Assembly (NCBI GenBank): GCA_964581385.1
Contig: CAZOOK010000022.1
Coordinates: 38,075 to 102,074 of the forward strand
DNA length: 64,000 bases
Reading direction: 5' to 3'
DNA from: CAZOOK01 sp964581385
GTDB taxonomy: Bacteria > Pseudomonadota > Gammaproteobacteria > Nevskiales > Nevskiaceae
Numbering within the stretch: position 1 is the first letter of the stretch; every line of letters begins with the position of its first letter. The notes below the pieces were generated by a model. The model ran no database searches and was not told the DNA's origin. It saw nothing but the letters and a program-made list of their open reading frames with translations. Made by a program: the position numbers and the translations under genes. Positions 26,566 through 36,651 of the stretch are shown here, one piece after another.

Positions 26566-27243
26566 ATGCGTGCTCTGGTCATTGAAGATGATCCGCAATT
26601 GCGGACGCAGGTTATCGGGTACCTCACCGAGGCGGGCTATGTTGTGGATGCCGCGGGCGATGGTGACGAAGGGCTGTACATGGCCTCCGAATATCCAATC
26701 GATCTGGCGATCATCGATCTAGGCCTGCCAAAAACGCCAGGCATCGCGATCATCCGCGCCGTGCGCAAAGCCGGGCGCAAGTTTCCGATTCTGATTCTCA
26801 CCGCGCGCGACGGCTGGCAAGCCAAGGTCGAAGGACTCGAAGCCGGCGCCGATGATTACCTGGTCAAGCCGTTCCATAAGGAAGAACTGCTCGCGCGTGC
26901 GCGCGCGCTGGTTCGCCGTAGCAGCGGATGGGGTCATTCCCAACTCCAATCCGGGCCGATCGTGGTCGACACCGCTGCCAAATCCGTGCGGCTGAACGAT
27001 CGGCCGGTGGAATTGACTGCTTACGAGTACCGCGTACTGGAATATCTGTTGATGCACGCGGGAGAAGTCGTCTCCAAGACTGTTCTCACGGAACACCTCT
27101 ATACCGAAGACGAGGAACGGGATAGCAATGTCATCGAAGTATTCATTCGCAGGTTGCGCTCGAAACTCGACCCCGACGGCACGCTGAGCCCGATCGCGAC
27201 ACTGCGCGGCGCCGGTTACCGTTGGGACTTACCGCGAAACTGA
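26566..27243 (+). CDS. OmpR/PhoP-family response regulator
   Basis: 225 residues. The receiver domain has the acidic pair IEDD, phospho-acceptor Asp51 (LAIIDLGLP), the Thr/Ala region ILTAR and Lys101 (YLVKPFH). The C-terminal winged-helix domain contains LTAYEYRVLEYLLMHAGEVV and the recognition region ERDSNVIEVFIRRLRSKLD. It closely resembles PhoP. It lies between a PepSY-like gene and its cognate kinase, 45 bases upstream of the latter. Target promoters are unknown. Confidence 0.94.
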   Translation: MRALVIEDDPQLRTQVIGYLTEAGYVVDAAGDGDEGLYMASEYPIDLAIIDLGLPKTPGIAIIRAVRKAGRKFPILILTARDGWQAKVEGLEAGADDYLVKPFHKEELLARARALVRRSSGWGHSQLQSGPIVVDTAAKSVRLNDRPVELTAYEYRVLEYLLMHAGEVVSKTVLTEHLYTEDEERDSNVIEVFIRRLRSKLDPDGTLSPIATLRGAGYRWDLPRN

Positions 27244-27288
27244 CGCTTCTCGAGACAGAGTCCCCCGCCCAAGCGGGTACACACTCTC

Positions 27289-28641
27289 ATGAAATCACTC
27301 CGCACCCGGCTGCTGGTGGTCGCAAGTCTCGTACTCGCCGTGTTCATGCTGCTCTGCGGCGCCGGACTTGAGAAGGCGTTTCGCGGCAGCGCCGAGCAAG
27401 TTCAGCACGACAAGATGCAGGGGCTGGTTTACGCGCTGCTCGCCGCCGCCGAGTCCGATGAGAGCGACAGTCTTTCGATCCCGACCGGCGCCCTCCCCGA
27501 CTCCCGCCTCGCACGCGTGGATTCCGGACTCGACGCGCTGATTTTCGATGAGCACGGCACCGTCGTCTGGGCCTCGCCGGGATTCACTGGTAGTGTTCCA
27601 TCGCTGCAGGCGCCCGAAATCGGAACCACGATCTTTCGCGATCTCGGCGACGAGTTCGCCCTCACCTACGGTGTGCGCTGGGTCGGCGACAACAGTGCCC
27701 TCAATCTATTTGGCGGTACGCCGAAGCCACACCGCTATACCGTCGCCATCATCGAGGACAAGACCGCGTACAAAGCACAGCTGGCGGTGTTCCGGCAGAT
27801 GCTCTGGGTTGGTCTCGGCAGCAGTTCTATCGCACTTATGCTGGTGCAGATCCTGGTGCTGAGCTGGGGACTGTCGCCTCTGCGCAGACTCGCCGCCGAA
27901 GTGCATCGCATCGAAGCCGGCCTGCAACCCCGCATTCTTTCCAGCTATCCCACTGAACTCACGCCGCTGACCGAGGGACTCAATGCGATGATCCAAAGCG
28001 AGCGCAGCCAGCAGACCCGTCATCGCAACGCGCTCGGCGATCTGGCGCACAGTCTGAAAACACCACTCGCTGTATTGCGCGGTGTCGTCGAAAGTATTCC
28101 GCCCGCCTATAAGAAACTGCGTGGCCAGTTCGAGGATCCCCTGCAGCGCCTTCAGGACATCACCGAATATCAGCTCAAGCGCGCCAGCGCTGCCGGCCGG
28201 CGCACGCTGTCGGAACCGATTGCGCCACGCCCAATCGCCGAACGGACAATCGCCGCGTTGATCAAGGTCCACGCGCAAAAGCGCATCGAGTTCATCAACG
28301 AAATCCCCGAACGCCTGCGGCTGCGCGTCGACGACGGCGATCTTTATGAGCTGTTCGGCAATCTGCTCGACAATGCGTCCAAGTATTGCCGCAAGCAGGT
28401 CCGCATCGTCGCCAGCGTAGAAGACCGTCGTGTACAAATCGACGTCGACGATGACGGCGCCGGCTTCCCTGCGGACGCCGAGGAATTGCTGAAGCGCGGG
28501 GTCCGCGCCGATTCGTTCACGCCGGGACAAGGCATCGGACTGGCACAGGTCGCCGATATCGTCGCGCTCAACGACGGCATCATCGAACTCGCCCGCTCCG
28601 ACCTCGGCGGCGGACGCGTACGTATGAGCTGGCCGGTGTAA
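27289..28641 (+). CDS. PhoQ-like sensor histidine kinase
   Basis: 450 residues. Two transmembrane helices (about 8-26 and 174-194) enclose a periplasmic sensor domain of about 145 residues; a HAMP-like linker follows. His254 lies in the H-box GDLAHSLKTPLAVLRG, which is PhoQ-like; the N-box is GNLLDNASKYC, and the G-boxes are DDDGAGFP and GQGIGLAQV. It pairs with the PhoP-like regulator immediately upstream. Divalent cations or cationic peptides would be the expected signals of the family; not shown here. It is convergent with orn, with a 15-base gap. Confidence 0.93.
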   Translation: MKSLRTRLLVVASLVLAVFMLLCGAGLEKAFRGSAEQVQHDKMQGLVYALLAAAESDESDSLSIPTGALPDSRLARVDSGLDALIFDEHGTVVWASPGFTGSVPSLQAPEIGTTIFRDLGDEFALTYGVRWVGDNSALNLFGGTPKPHRYTVAIIEDKTAYKAQLAVFRQMLWVGLGSSSIALMLVQILVLSWGLSPLRRLAAEVHRIEAGLQPRILSSYPTELTPLTEGLNAMIQSERSQQTRHRNALGDLAHSLKTPLAVLRGVVESIPPAYKKLRGQFEDPLQRLQDITEYQLKRASAAGRRTLSEPIAPRPIAERTIAALIKVHAQKRIEFINEIPERLRLRVDDGDLYELFGNLLDNASKYCRKQVRIVASVEDRRVQIDVDDDGAGFPADAEELLKRGVRADSFTPGQGIGLAQVADIVALNDGIIELARSDLGGGRVRMSWPV

Positions 28642-28656
28642 ACGTCCCGACGAAAT

Positions 28657-29220
28657 TTATTCGCCGATTCCCTGTGGAATCCGCAGAAAGTGCTCGCGGT
28701 AATACCGCAGCTCGTCAATGGAATCGCGGATGTCGTCCAGCGCCAGATGGGTGGATTCTTTCGTGTAACCTTTGGCGATGGCAGGTGCCCAGCGGTTGCA
28801 CAGTTCTTTCAGCGTGCTCACGTCGAGGTTGCGATAGTGGAAGTGCCTCTCCAGTTCCGGCATCCAGCGCGCGAGGAAACGACGGTCCTGGCAGATCGAG
28901 TTCCCGCAGATCGGCGATTTTCCGGCGGGCACCCAGGCACGTAGAAAGTCCAGAGTGAGCTGCTGCGCCGCGGCCTCACCGATTTCGCTGTCGCGCACGC
29001 GCCGCGTAAGCCCCGACTTGCCGTGCTGTGTCGTACACCATTCATCCATCGCCGCGAGTTCCTCTTCCGGCTGGTGGACGGCGACGACAGGCCCTTCGGC
29101 GAGCACATTGAGGTGTGCATCGGTAACGATAGTGGCGATCTCGATGATGCGATGCCGCTCCGGAATCAGCCCGGTCATTTCGAGATCGATCCAGATCAGA
29201 TGTGTGGGGTTGGGATTCAC
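28657..29220 (-). CDS. orn: Oligoribonuclease
   Basis: 187 residues, typical Orn length. It is a DEDDh 3'-5' exonuclease that degrades two- to five-nucleotide RNA, including pGpG from cyclic di-GMP. Exonuclease motif I is WIDLEMTGL (Asp and Glu metal ligands), motif II includes CGNSICQDRRFL and motif III HLALDDIRDSIDELRYYREH with the catalytic His/Asp. It is a single gene between the PhoQ-like kinase and cystathionine beta-synthase, divergent from the latter. Confidence 0.96.
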   Translation of the reverse strand: MNPNPTHLIWIDLEMTGLIPERHRIIEIATIVTDAHLNVLAEGPVVAVHQPEEELAAMDEWCTTQHGKSGLTRRVRDSEIGEAAAQQLTLDFLRAWVPAGKSPICGNSICQDRRFLARWMPELERHFHYRNLDVSTLKELCNRWAPAIAKGYTKESTHLALDDIRDSIDELRYYREHFLRIPQGIGE

Positions 29221-29323
29221 GGGGGACTATGGCAGTTTAGATGCTCGGATTCTGGCATCTTGTAACACAGGACCGCAAAGCCGCCGCGGCAAGCACGACG
29301 AACGATAGAAATCCGGAGGAGAG

Positions 29324-30694
29324 ATGGCGCGTGAAGGATCGATACTGGACACCATCGGCAACACACCACTGGTCGAGCTGAAGAAGCTCGACACCGGACC
29401 CTGCCGCCTCTACGTCAAGCTCGAAAATCAGAATCCGACCGGCTCGATCAAAGACCGCATCGGCTTGTCGATGATCGAAGCCGCCGAGCGCGACGGGCGC
29501 ATCCGGCCCGGCGGCACGCTAATCGAAGCCACCGCGGGCAACACCGGTCTCGGCTTGGCGCTGGTGGCTGCGCAGAAAGGCTATCGACTGATTCTGGTGA
29601 TCCCCGACAAGATGGCGCAGGAAAAAATCCTGCACCTGCGCGCCCTGGGTGCAGAGACGCGCATCACGCGCAGCGACGTCGGCAAAGGCCATCCGGAGTA
29701 CTACCAGGACATCGCGGAACGGCTGTCGAAGGAAATTCCGAACAGCTTCTATGTCAACCAATTCGCCAATCCGGCGAATCCGCTTGCGCACGAGACCGCG
29801 ACCGGTCCGGAAATCTGGGCGCAGACAAAGCACAAACTCGATGCCCTTGTCTGCGGCGTCGGTTCCGGCGGAACCTTGACTGGCTTGTCACGTTACTTCG
29901 CGCGCGTCGCCCCGGAAGTCGAGATGGTGCTGGCCGATCCGAAAGGGTCAGTACTCGCGGACGTGGTCCGTACCGGCAAGATCCAAAAAGAAGCCGGCAG
30001 CTGGCTAGTCGAAGGCATCGGCGAGGATTTCATCCCGCCCAACTGTGATCTGTCGCGCGTAAAAAAAGCCTATGAAATTTCCGACGCGGAAAGTTTCCAC
30101 ACCGCGCGCGAACTGCTACGCAAGGAAGGCATCCTTGGCGGTTCATCGAGCGGCACGCTGGTCGCGGCGGCACTGCGCTATTGCCGCGAGCAAACCGTCG
30201 CAAAGCGCGTCGTCACCTTCATCTGTGACAGCGGCAATAAATACCTGTCAAAGATGTACAACGATTTCTGGATGTTTGATCAAGGCCTGCTGGAACGGCC
30301 ACAGCAGGGCAACCTGATTGACCTCATCGTACGCCGCTACCAGGAAGGCAGCGCCGTTACCGTCGCGCCCAGCGACACGCTCGTTCATGCGTATCGCCGC
30401 ATGAAACTGTTCGACGTCTCGCAGCTGCCGGTGATGGAAGGAGACCGCGTCGCCGGTATCCTCGATGAATCTGATTTGCTGATGCACGTCAGTACCGATC
30501 CGGCGCGCTTCAAGGATTCGGTAGCAACGGCAATGGTCACCAAAGTGGAGACCATCGCGCCCGATGCGCCAGTCGCCAGTCTGTTGCCGATTTTCCAGCG
30601 CGATCACGTCGCCATCGTCGCCGACGGTGCACGCTTCATCGGACTCATCACCAAAATCGATCTGCTGAATTACCTGCGCAAGCAACTGGCCTGA
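29324..30694 (+). CDS. Cystathionine beta-synthase
   Basis: 456 residues. The PLP domain has the lysine in NPTGSIKDRIG (Lys43), the Asn loop TAGNTG and the glycine-rich phosphate loop GVGSGGTLTG; two CBS domains follow from about residue 345 (LVHAYRRMKLFDVSQLPVME and VETIAPDAPVASLLPIF). It condenses serine with homocysteine to cystathionine. A ribosome-binding site (GGAGGAG) precedes the ATG. The next gene begins one base after its stop, forming a reverse transsulfuration operon that turns homocysteine into cysteine. Confidence 0.94.
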   Translation: MAREGSILDTIGNTPLVELKKLDTGPCRLYVKLENQNPTGSIKDRIGLSMIEAAERDGRIRPGGTLIEATAGNTGLGLALVAAQKGYRLILVIPDKMAQEKILHLRALGAETRITRSDVGKGHPEYYQDIAERLSKEIPNSFYVNQFANPANPLAHETATGPEIWAQTKHKLDALVCGVGSGGTLTGLSRYFARVAPEVEMVLADPKGSVLADVVRTGKIQKEAGSWLVEGIGEDFIPPNCDLSRVKKAYEISDAESFHTARELLRKEGILGGSSSGTLVAAALRYCREQTVAKRVVTFICDSGNKYLSKMYNDFWMFDQGLLERPQQGNLIDLIVRRYQEGSAVTVAPSDTLVHAYRRMKLFDVSQLPVMEGDRVAGILDESDLLMHVSTDPARFKDSVATAMVTKVETIAPDAPVASLLPIFQRDHVAIVADGARFIGLITKIDLLNYLRKQLA

Positions 30695-30695
30695 C

Positions 30696-31877
30696 ATGAG
30701 CACCGAAAAGAAAAACGCGTTCGGAACCCGCGTCATCCACGCCGGCCAGTCGCCCGACCCAACCACGGGTGCGGTGATGCCGCCGATCTACGCAACCTCT
30801 ACCTATGCGCAACAAAGCCCCGGCGTGCACAAGGGCTACGAATATTCGCGTACGCAGAATCCGACACGCTTTGCCTACGAGCGCTGTGTCGCCGATCTCG
30901 AGAGCGGCACGCGCGGTTTCGCGTTCGCCTCGGGTCTCGCCGCGACCTCGACACTGCTGGACCTGTTTGAACCGGGCGCGCACGTCATCGCCTCGGACGA
31001 TATGTACGGCGGCACCTATCGTTTGTTCGCGCGTGTGCGCGAAAGATCTGCGGGATTGAAATTCAGCTACGTCGACCTGCGCGATCCGAAAAACGTCGAA
31101 GCCGCGTTGCGACCCGAGACGAAAATGATCTGGGTGGAAACGCCAAGCAATCCGATGCTGAAACTCGCCGATCTGTCCGCGATCGCCGACATCGCTCGCC
31201 GGCACCGCGTGCTTGCGGTCGCCGACAACACCTTCGCGAGTCCGTATCTGCAACGTCCGCTCGAGCACGGCTTCGGGCTCGTCATGCATTCGGCGACGAA
31301 GTACATCAATGGCCACTCCGATGTCGTCAATGGTCTGCTCATCGTCGGTGACGACAACACGCTCGCCGAAAAACTGGCCTTCCTGCAGAATGCTGTCGGC
31401 GCAGTCGCTGGCCCGTTCGACGCCTTTCTCGCGCTGCGCGGCGTGAAGACGTTGGCGCTGCGCATGCAACGTCACTGCGAGAACGCACTGGCGCTCGCGC
31501 AATGGCTGGAGTCACATCCGGAAATCGCGCGCGTCTACTATCCCGGCCTGCGCTCGCACCCACAGCATGCGCTGGCACTGCGGCAGATGTGCGATCCGCG
31601 CGGCCAGCCGGCGTTCGGCGGCATGATCTCGATCGAACTCAAGGGCGATCTCAACGATGCGCGCCGTTTCCTCGAACGCTGCGAACTGTTCACCCTCGCC
31701 GAATCGCTTGGAGGCGTCGAAAGTCTGATCGAACATCCGGCGATCATGACGCACGCCAGCGTACCGGCTGCGCAGCGCACGGCGCTCGGCATCAGCGACA
31801 CGCTGTGCCGGCTGTCGGTCGGGATCGAGGATTTCGAGGATCTGAAAGCGGACATTACGCAGGCCCTCGGTACCTGA
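30696..31877 (+). CDS. Cystathionine gamma-synthase/gamma-lyase
   Basis: 393 residues of the Cys/Met-metabolism PLP family. Key features are YEYSRTQNPTR near the N-terminus, FASGLAATSTLL, SDDMYGGTYRLF, the PLP lysine in SATKYINGHSDVV (Lys202) and the C-terminal ESLGGVESLIEHPAIMTH. Both gamma-synthase and gamma-lyase share these motifs. Coupling to cystathionine beta-synthase (one-base gap) favours the gamma-lyase reaction, cystathionine to cysteine, 2-oxobutyrate and ammonia; dual activity is possible. Confidence 0.93.
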   Translation: MSTEKKNAFGTRVIHAGQSPDPTTGAVMPPIYATSTYAQQSPGVHKGYEYSRTQNPTRFAYERCVADLESGTRGFAFASGLAATSTLLDLFEPGAHVIASDDMYGGTYRLFARVRERSAGLKFSYVDLRDPKNVEAALRPETKMIWVETPSNPMLKLADLSAIADIARRHRVLAVADNTFASPYLQRPLEHGFGLVMHSATKYINGHSDVVNGLLIVGDDNTLAEKLAFLQNAVGAVAGPFDAFLALRGVKTLALRMQRHCENALALAQWLESHPEIARVYYPGLRSHPQHALALRQMCDPRGQPAFGGMISIELKGDLNDARRFLERCELFTLAESLGGVESLIEHPAIMTHASVPAAQRTALGISDTLCRLSVGIEDFEDLKADITQALGT

Positions 31878-31946
31878 ATACTCATTCACAACCACAGTAA
31901 ACTCCTTCCCGTCCGGAGAGGAAGTCCAGCGTTCAATGGAGTTTCC

Positions 31947-34900
31947 ATGCGCACCATTCTGAAAAGCTGCCTGCTTGTCGCCGGCTTTTTCACAATCGCC
32001 GCCAGTGCCGATCCGTTGCCGGAATCCGAAGTACCCGTGCCGCTGAAGCCGTGGATCGGATGGGTGCTGCACGGACACGAAGATCGCGGCTGTCCACAGC
32101 CTGCCGAGGACGGCGGCGAACGTCCCTGCGCTTGGCCATCACGGCTGCAACTCGATCTCGCCGATAATGGCGGCAGGTTTCAGCTCGATGCCCACACATT
32201 CGCGCAGTCCTGGATCGAGCTGCCGGGCGAAGGCCCGGCGTGGCCGCAGGATGCCAGCGTCGATGGTCGTCCAACTCCTGTAATCGAACACAACGGCGAT
32301 CCGGCGCTGCGCGTCGATGCCGGCACGCATCGCATCCAAGGACGATTCGACTGGTCGCATATGCCGGAATCGCTGCGTGTGCCGCCGGCCACTGGTGTAA
32401 TCGTGCTGAAAGTGAATGGCGCGTTGCGCGGCACGCCACAACGCGACAGCCGCAGCCACGTCTGGTTCGGGCGCGCAAAAGCGGCAGCGACGACGGATAC
32501 GGTGCAGATCCGTGCGTTCCGTCTGATTGACGACGGCATTCCGATGCAGGTCACAACGCATTTGGAAATTGCCGCGTCCGGCAATGTGCGTGATGAAACC
32601 ATCGGACCACTGTTACCAAGCGGATTCAAGCCGCTGCGCATCGACGGCACGCTGCCAGCGCGACTCGACGACGACGGCAAGTTGCATCTGCAGCTGCGTC
32701 CCGGCGTATGGACGCTTGATGTGGTCGCGCGCGCGACAGCGCCCATTTCCGACGTCGGCCGGCCCCAAGCGACGGCGCCGTGGCCAGAACAGGAAATCTG
32801 GTCGTTCCAGGCACACCCGGATCTGCGCATCGTTGAAGTCGCGGGCGCACCTGCGATCGATCCGCAGCAGGCCCAGGTTCCTGAGGCATGGCGCAACCTG
32901 CCGGCCTATGCCATTACTGATGATGCAGTGCTCAAATTCGCCGAGAAGCAACGCGGACTCCCGCAAACGGCACCGGACCAGATCACACTCAGTCGCCGCA
33001 TCTGGCTCGATTTCGATGGTGACGGCTACACAATTCAGGATCGCATGTCCGGCCGTCTCACCAATGGCTGGCGATTGCAAACGCTGCTGCCACTGACACT
33101 CGGCCGCGCGGTCGTCGACGGCCAGCCGCAACTCATCACACGCAACGACGACGGTGGCGGCAGCGGTGTCGAAGTGCGACGCGGCACACTGCAACTCGCC
33201 GCCGATAGCCGCATCGACGCGGACACACGCCAGCTGCCGACCGGTGGCTGGAACAAGGACCTGCAAGCTGTGCACGCGACGCTGTACTTGCCACCTGCAT
33301 GGCGGCTACTGGCCGTGCCGGGCGCCGACAACGTGCCGGACACCTGGTTGTCGCGCTGGACGCTGCTCGATTTGTTCGTGGTGCTGATCGCGAGCATTGC
33401 CGCGTTCCGCTTGTTCGGAGTCGGCACCGGCCTGCTGACGCTGCTCACGTTCGCGCTGATCTGGCATGAACCCGCCGCGCCGCGCTGGAGCTGGATCAAT
33501 CTGATCGCTGCCATCGCCGTCGTGCGCGTGCTACCCGCGAGCTTCAGTGGCGGTGCATTGCAACGCTGGGTGCTGCGCTACCAATGGCTGTCAGCTGCGG
33601 CGATCGTGCTGATCGCGATTCCGTTCGCAATTTCGCATGCGCGCTGGGCCCTGTATCCGCAGCTCGAACCCAGTATGCAGCCGGGCCAGATGGTCGCTCC
33701 ATCGATACCTTTTGCGATGAACACCGCAAACGATGAACTGAAGGAAGAAGCGGCCGCCGAAGAACAGGTCTCCGGCGACCTCGCCAACGCACCCGCGCCA
33801 ACCATGGCAGCGCCAACCGCAATGCGCGCCGAAGTCGCACGGCCGATGGCAAAGATGGCGATCAGCGCGGGCGGTTCGCTCGCCTCGTTCACAGCGCCGG
33901 CACCGGCCGCGCAGCAGCCAATCCAACGCCTTGATCCCAATGCGCTGACACAGACTGGCCCCGGCCTGCCGCAATGGAACTGGCGCAGCGTCATGCTTAC
34001 CTGGAGCGGACCGGTGACTCCGGCGCAAACCTTCCGTCTGTGGCTACAACCGCCGTCCGTCACGCGCGCGCTCGATATCCTGGTCATTGTCCTCATCGCA
34101 GCGCTGCTGGCGCGCTGGACCAATTTGCACAAACTGCGTGGTCCCGGCCTCCTGCGCGAACTGCGTGGCGCCTCAACGGCTACCGCCCTCATGGCCGTCG
34201 CTGCGATCGCACTCGGCGCGGCACTCGGCTACGCACCGCGTGCCAACGCGCAGGACAATCCCGGAATTCAACCGCAGCAGATACCTCCCGTCGCGCCAGG
34301 CGTGCTGGACGAGTTGCGCGACCGGCTGCTCGCGCCACCCGATTGCGCGCCCGAATGCGCGCAATTGCCGCGACTCCTGATTTCGATCGGTGCGGACGGG
34401 GAACGCCTGCTGCTGCGCTTGACCGCTGATGCGCAGGCACAGGCCGCGATTCCGTTACCGGTGCCGCTGCTCGCGGCCGACGACCAGAACCGTGCATGGC
34501 AGCCGGACAGCGTTCTGCTCGACGGGCACACCGCCGATGTACGCCGCGCCGATAGCGGCGAACTGCTCGCCGTAGTGCCCGCCGGCCGGCATGAGCTGAC
34601 TTTGTCCGGCAGTCTCGCCGGACTCGGGCAAGTGCAGTTGCCACTGCCGCTGAAACCGCGCCACGTCAGCGCGGCAATCACTGGTTGGCTGCTGACCGGC
34701 GCCAGCGACGACGGCGAACCCGCGGATGCGCTGCAATTGCTCAAGGAGACACCTGCATCCGCAACTGTTGAAGCCGCCGCTGGCACGCAACAGATTCTGC
34801 CGCCGTTGCTGACCATTACGCGCACCTTGCATCTCGGCCTCGACTGGACCACAGACACCGACGCGCAGCGCTTTGGTGGCGCGCAGAATGCGATCGTCGT

Positions 34901-36164
34901 GTCGATCCCGCTGCTCGATGGTGAAGCACTCACCGGCGAGGCGGTGCGCGTCGTCGATGGCGCCGCGCAAGTCAGTTTCGTGCCGGGCCAGACCAGCGCG
35001 CACTGGACGTCACGACTGCCGGTAAAACCGAAACTGAAGCTGGTCGCGCCAGCGTCGGCCGACGCGTTCGAAATCTGGCGTTTCGATATCAGTCCGCTGT
35101 GGCGCGCGGATATTTCCGGCCTGGCGCCAGTCAGTCACACGACCGCCGATGTCTGGCTGCCGACCTATCAGCCATGGCCGGGCGAGTCGGTTCAGCTCAG
35201 CGTCACACGCCCCACCGGCGCCGACGGTCAGACGCTGACGCTGCAGCAAGCCGAGCTTGCGGTACGTCCGGGTGCGCGCGCGACCGACTACACACTGAAC
35301 CTGCGAATCAGCGCCAGCCGGGGCGGACAACACTCGATCAAACTGCCTGACGGCTTCGATATCACCGGCCTGACCATCGATGGCGCGACACAGCCGGTGC
35401 ATCGCAGCGGCAGCGCGGTCGTGCTGCCGCTGCATCCCGGCGAGCAGCAAACCACCCTGACACTACGCGGCGTTGACGGCATGCGTACGCGCATCGTGAC
35501 ACCAGCGATTGACGTCGGCGGTCACGGCGTCAACGCACGCATCGAAATCACACTGCCGCCCGATCGCTGGATCCTGCTCGCCGGCGGACCTCAGCTCGGC
35601 CCCGCCGTCCTGTTCTGGGGCGTGCTCGCGGTGCTGTTCGCAGTCGGCACCGCGCTCGGCCGCGTCAAACTCACGCCGCTGCGCGGCTATCAGTGGGCAC
35701 TGCTGTTCGTCGGCCTGTCACAAATCGAGATTCCCGCAGCTGCGGTCGTGGTGGTCTGGCTGTTCGCACTCGGCGCACGCGGACGCAGCGTCGGGACGAA
35801 TGTCGGCCGCTGGCGTTTCAACGCGATGCAGATCGTTCTGCTGCTACTTACCGCCTCTGCCCTCGGCCTGCTGTTCAGCGCCGTCGCGCACGGCCTGCTC
35901 GGTGCGCCGGACATGCAGATCGCCGGCAACGGGTCATACCGCTCGATGCTGCGCTGGTATCAGGACCGCTTCGGGCCGCAGTTGCCGCAGGCGTGGGTGC
36001 TATCCGTCTCGATCTGGGTTTACCGCGGGCTGATGCTGCTGTGGGCGCTGTGGCTCGCAAATGCTTTGCTGGGGTGGCTGCGTTGGGGCTGGGAACAGTT
36101 TGCGGCGGGCGTGCTATGGCGGAGAAGGCAACATGTAGATGTGCCGTCAGTAGGTGGAGCGTAG
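31947..36164 (+). CDS. Large multi-domain inner-membrane protein of unknown function
   Basis: 1405 residues; no family recognised. It has a signal peptide (MRTILKSCLLVAGFFTIAASA) and a large beta-rich periplasmic region, then a helical membrane block at about 473-570, an Ala/Pro/Met-rich linker (about 590-680), two helices near 705-760, a second beta-rich periplasmic region (about 770-1210) and at least five C-terminal helices (about 1217-1385). The two beta/membrane halves may be related. The sizes suggest a scaffold or export protein of the cell envelope. It starts 69 bases after the transsulfuration pair, with GGAG upstream, and could be separately transcribed. Confidence 0.85.
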   Translation: MRTILKSCLLVAGFFTIAASADPLPESEVPVPLKPWIGWVLHGHEDRGCPQPAEDGGERPCAWPSRLQLDLADNGGRFQLDAHTFAQSWIELPGEGPAWPQDASVDGRPTPVIEHNGDPALRVDAGTHRIQGRFDWSHMPESLRVPPATGVIVLKVNGALRGTPQRDSRSHVWFGRAKAAATTDTVQIRAFRLIDDGIPMQVTTHLEIAASGNVRDETIGPLLPSGFKPLRIDGTLPARLDDDGKLHLQLRPGVWTLDVVARATAPISDVGRPQATAPWPEQEIWSFQAHPDLRIVEVAGAPAIDPQQAQVPEAWRNLPAYAITDDAVLKFAEKQRGLPQTAPDQITLSRRIWLDFDGDGYTIQDRMSGRLTNGWRLQTLLPLTLGRAVVDGQPQLITRNDDGGGSGVEVRRGTLQLAADSRIDADTRQLPTGGWNKDLQAVHATLYLPPAWRLLAVPGADNVPDTWLSRWTLLDLFVVLIASIAAFRLFGVGTGLLTLLTFALIWHEPAAPRWSWINLIAAIAVVRVLPASFSGGALQRWVLRYQWLSAAAIVLIAIPFAISHARWALYPQLEPSMQPGQMVAPSIPFAMNTANDELKEEAAAEEQVSGDLANAPAPTMAAPTAMRAEVARPMAKMAISAGGSLASFTAPAPAAQQPIQRLDPNALTQTGPGLPQWNWRSVMLTWSGPVTPAQTFRLWLQPPSVTRALDILVIVLIAALLARWTNLHKLRGPGLLRELRGASTATALMAVAAIALGAALGYAPRANAQDNPGIQPQQIPPVAPGVLDELRDRLLAPPDCAPECAQLPRLLISIGADGERLLLRLTADAQAQAAIPLPVPLLAADDQNRAWQPDSVLLDGHTADVRRADSGELLAVVPAGRHELTLSGSLAGLGQVQLPLPLKPRHVSAAITGWLLTGASDDGEPADALQLLKETPASATVEAAAGTQQILPPLLTITRTLHLGLDWTTDTDAQRFGGAQNAIVVSIPLLDGEALTGEAVRVVDGAAQVSFVPGQTSAHWTSRLPVKPKLKLVAPASADAFEIWRFDISPLWRADISGLAPVSHTTADVWLPTYQPWPGESVQLSVTRPTGADGQTLTLQQAELAVRPGARATDYTLNLRISASRGGQHSIKLPDGFDITGLTIDGATQPVHRSGSAVVLPLHPGEQQTTLTLRGVDGMRTRIVTPAIDVGGHGVNARIEITLPPDRWILLAGGPQLGPAVLFWGVLAVLFAVGTALGRVKLTPLRGYQWALLFVGLSQIEIPAAAVVVVWLFALGARGRSVGTNVGRWRFNAMQIVLLLLTASALGLLFSAVAHGLLGAPDMQIAGNGSYRSMLRWYQDRFGPQLPQAWVLSVSIWVYRGLMLLWALWLANALLGWLRWGWEQFAAGVLWRRRQHVDVPSVGGA

Positions 36165-36198
36165 TGGAATTCGTGTATAGGCCGTTGGCTGAGATAAA

Positions 36199-36645
36199 GT
36201 GAAACAAACCTCAGTGTTATTCAGTAGATGTGCTGCGGTGGTTTTTCAAGCAGTTTCCGTAGCGGATGCGGCTACCTGCCCACGCATTCCAATCGACGAT
36301 GCTACAAAACGCTTTCTGAACCCCATATTGATCGAGCTGCACCACGGAACAACGGACGCTGCGTTCGATAAAACACTGGCTCTAGCATCAACCGAAGGAA
36401 CCGCTGCGGATGAAGCCCTCGCGATACTGTTTTCAATTGACTTTGGCGTTTCAGATGGCGATGAAGTAAAACGCTGTCATATCTCCGAACGAGGTCAGCA
36501 TCAGATGAAGGCGATAGAGAACTTGATCAAGTGTCGAGCCATTGAGAAAAGTCGCTTGTTCGAAAAAGAAACCGTTGAGCAAAAAGCAAACATTCTTGAT
36601 TACCTTGACATCTGGCGAGCAGGCAACATTTGTGAGACCGAATGA
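36199..36645 (+). CDS. Exported hypothetical protein with four cysteines
   Basis: 148 residues from a GTG start. A signal peptide (cut after SVADA) is followed by a mainly helical mature protein of about 120 residues with four cysteines (TCPRIP, KRCHIS, LIKCRA, GNICET), enough for two disulfides. Its base composition is visibly lower in GC than the flanking genes, suggesting more recent arrival. It follows the 1405-residue gene by 34 bases. No family recognised. Confidence 0.65.
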   Translation: MKQTSVLFSRCAAVVFQAVSVADAATCPRIPIDDATKRFLNPILIELHHGTTDAAFDKTLALASTEGTAADEALAILFSIDFGVSDGDEVKRCHISERGQHQMKAIENLIKCRAIEKSRLFEKETVEQKANILDYLDIWRAGNICETE

Positions 36646-36651
36646 ACTCAT

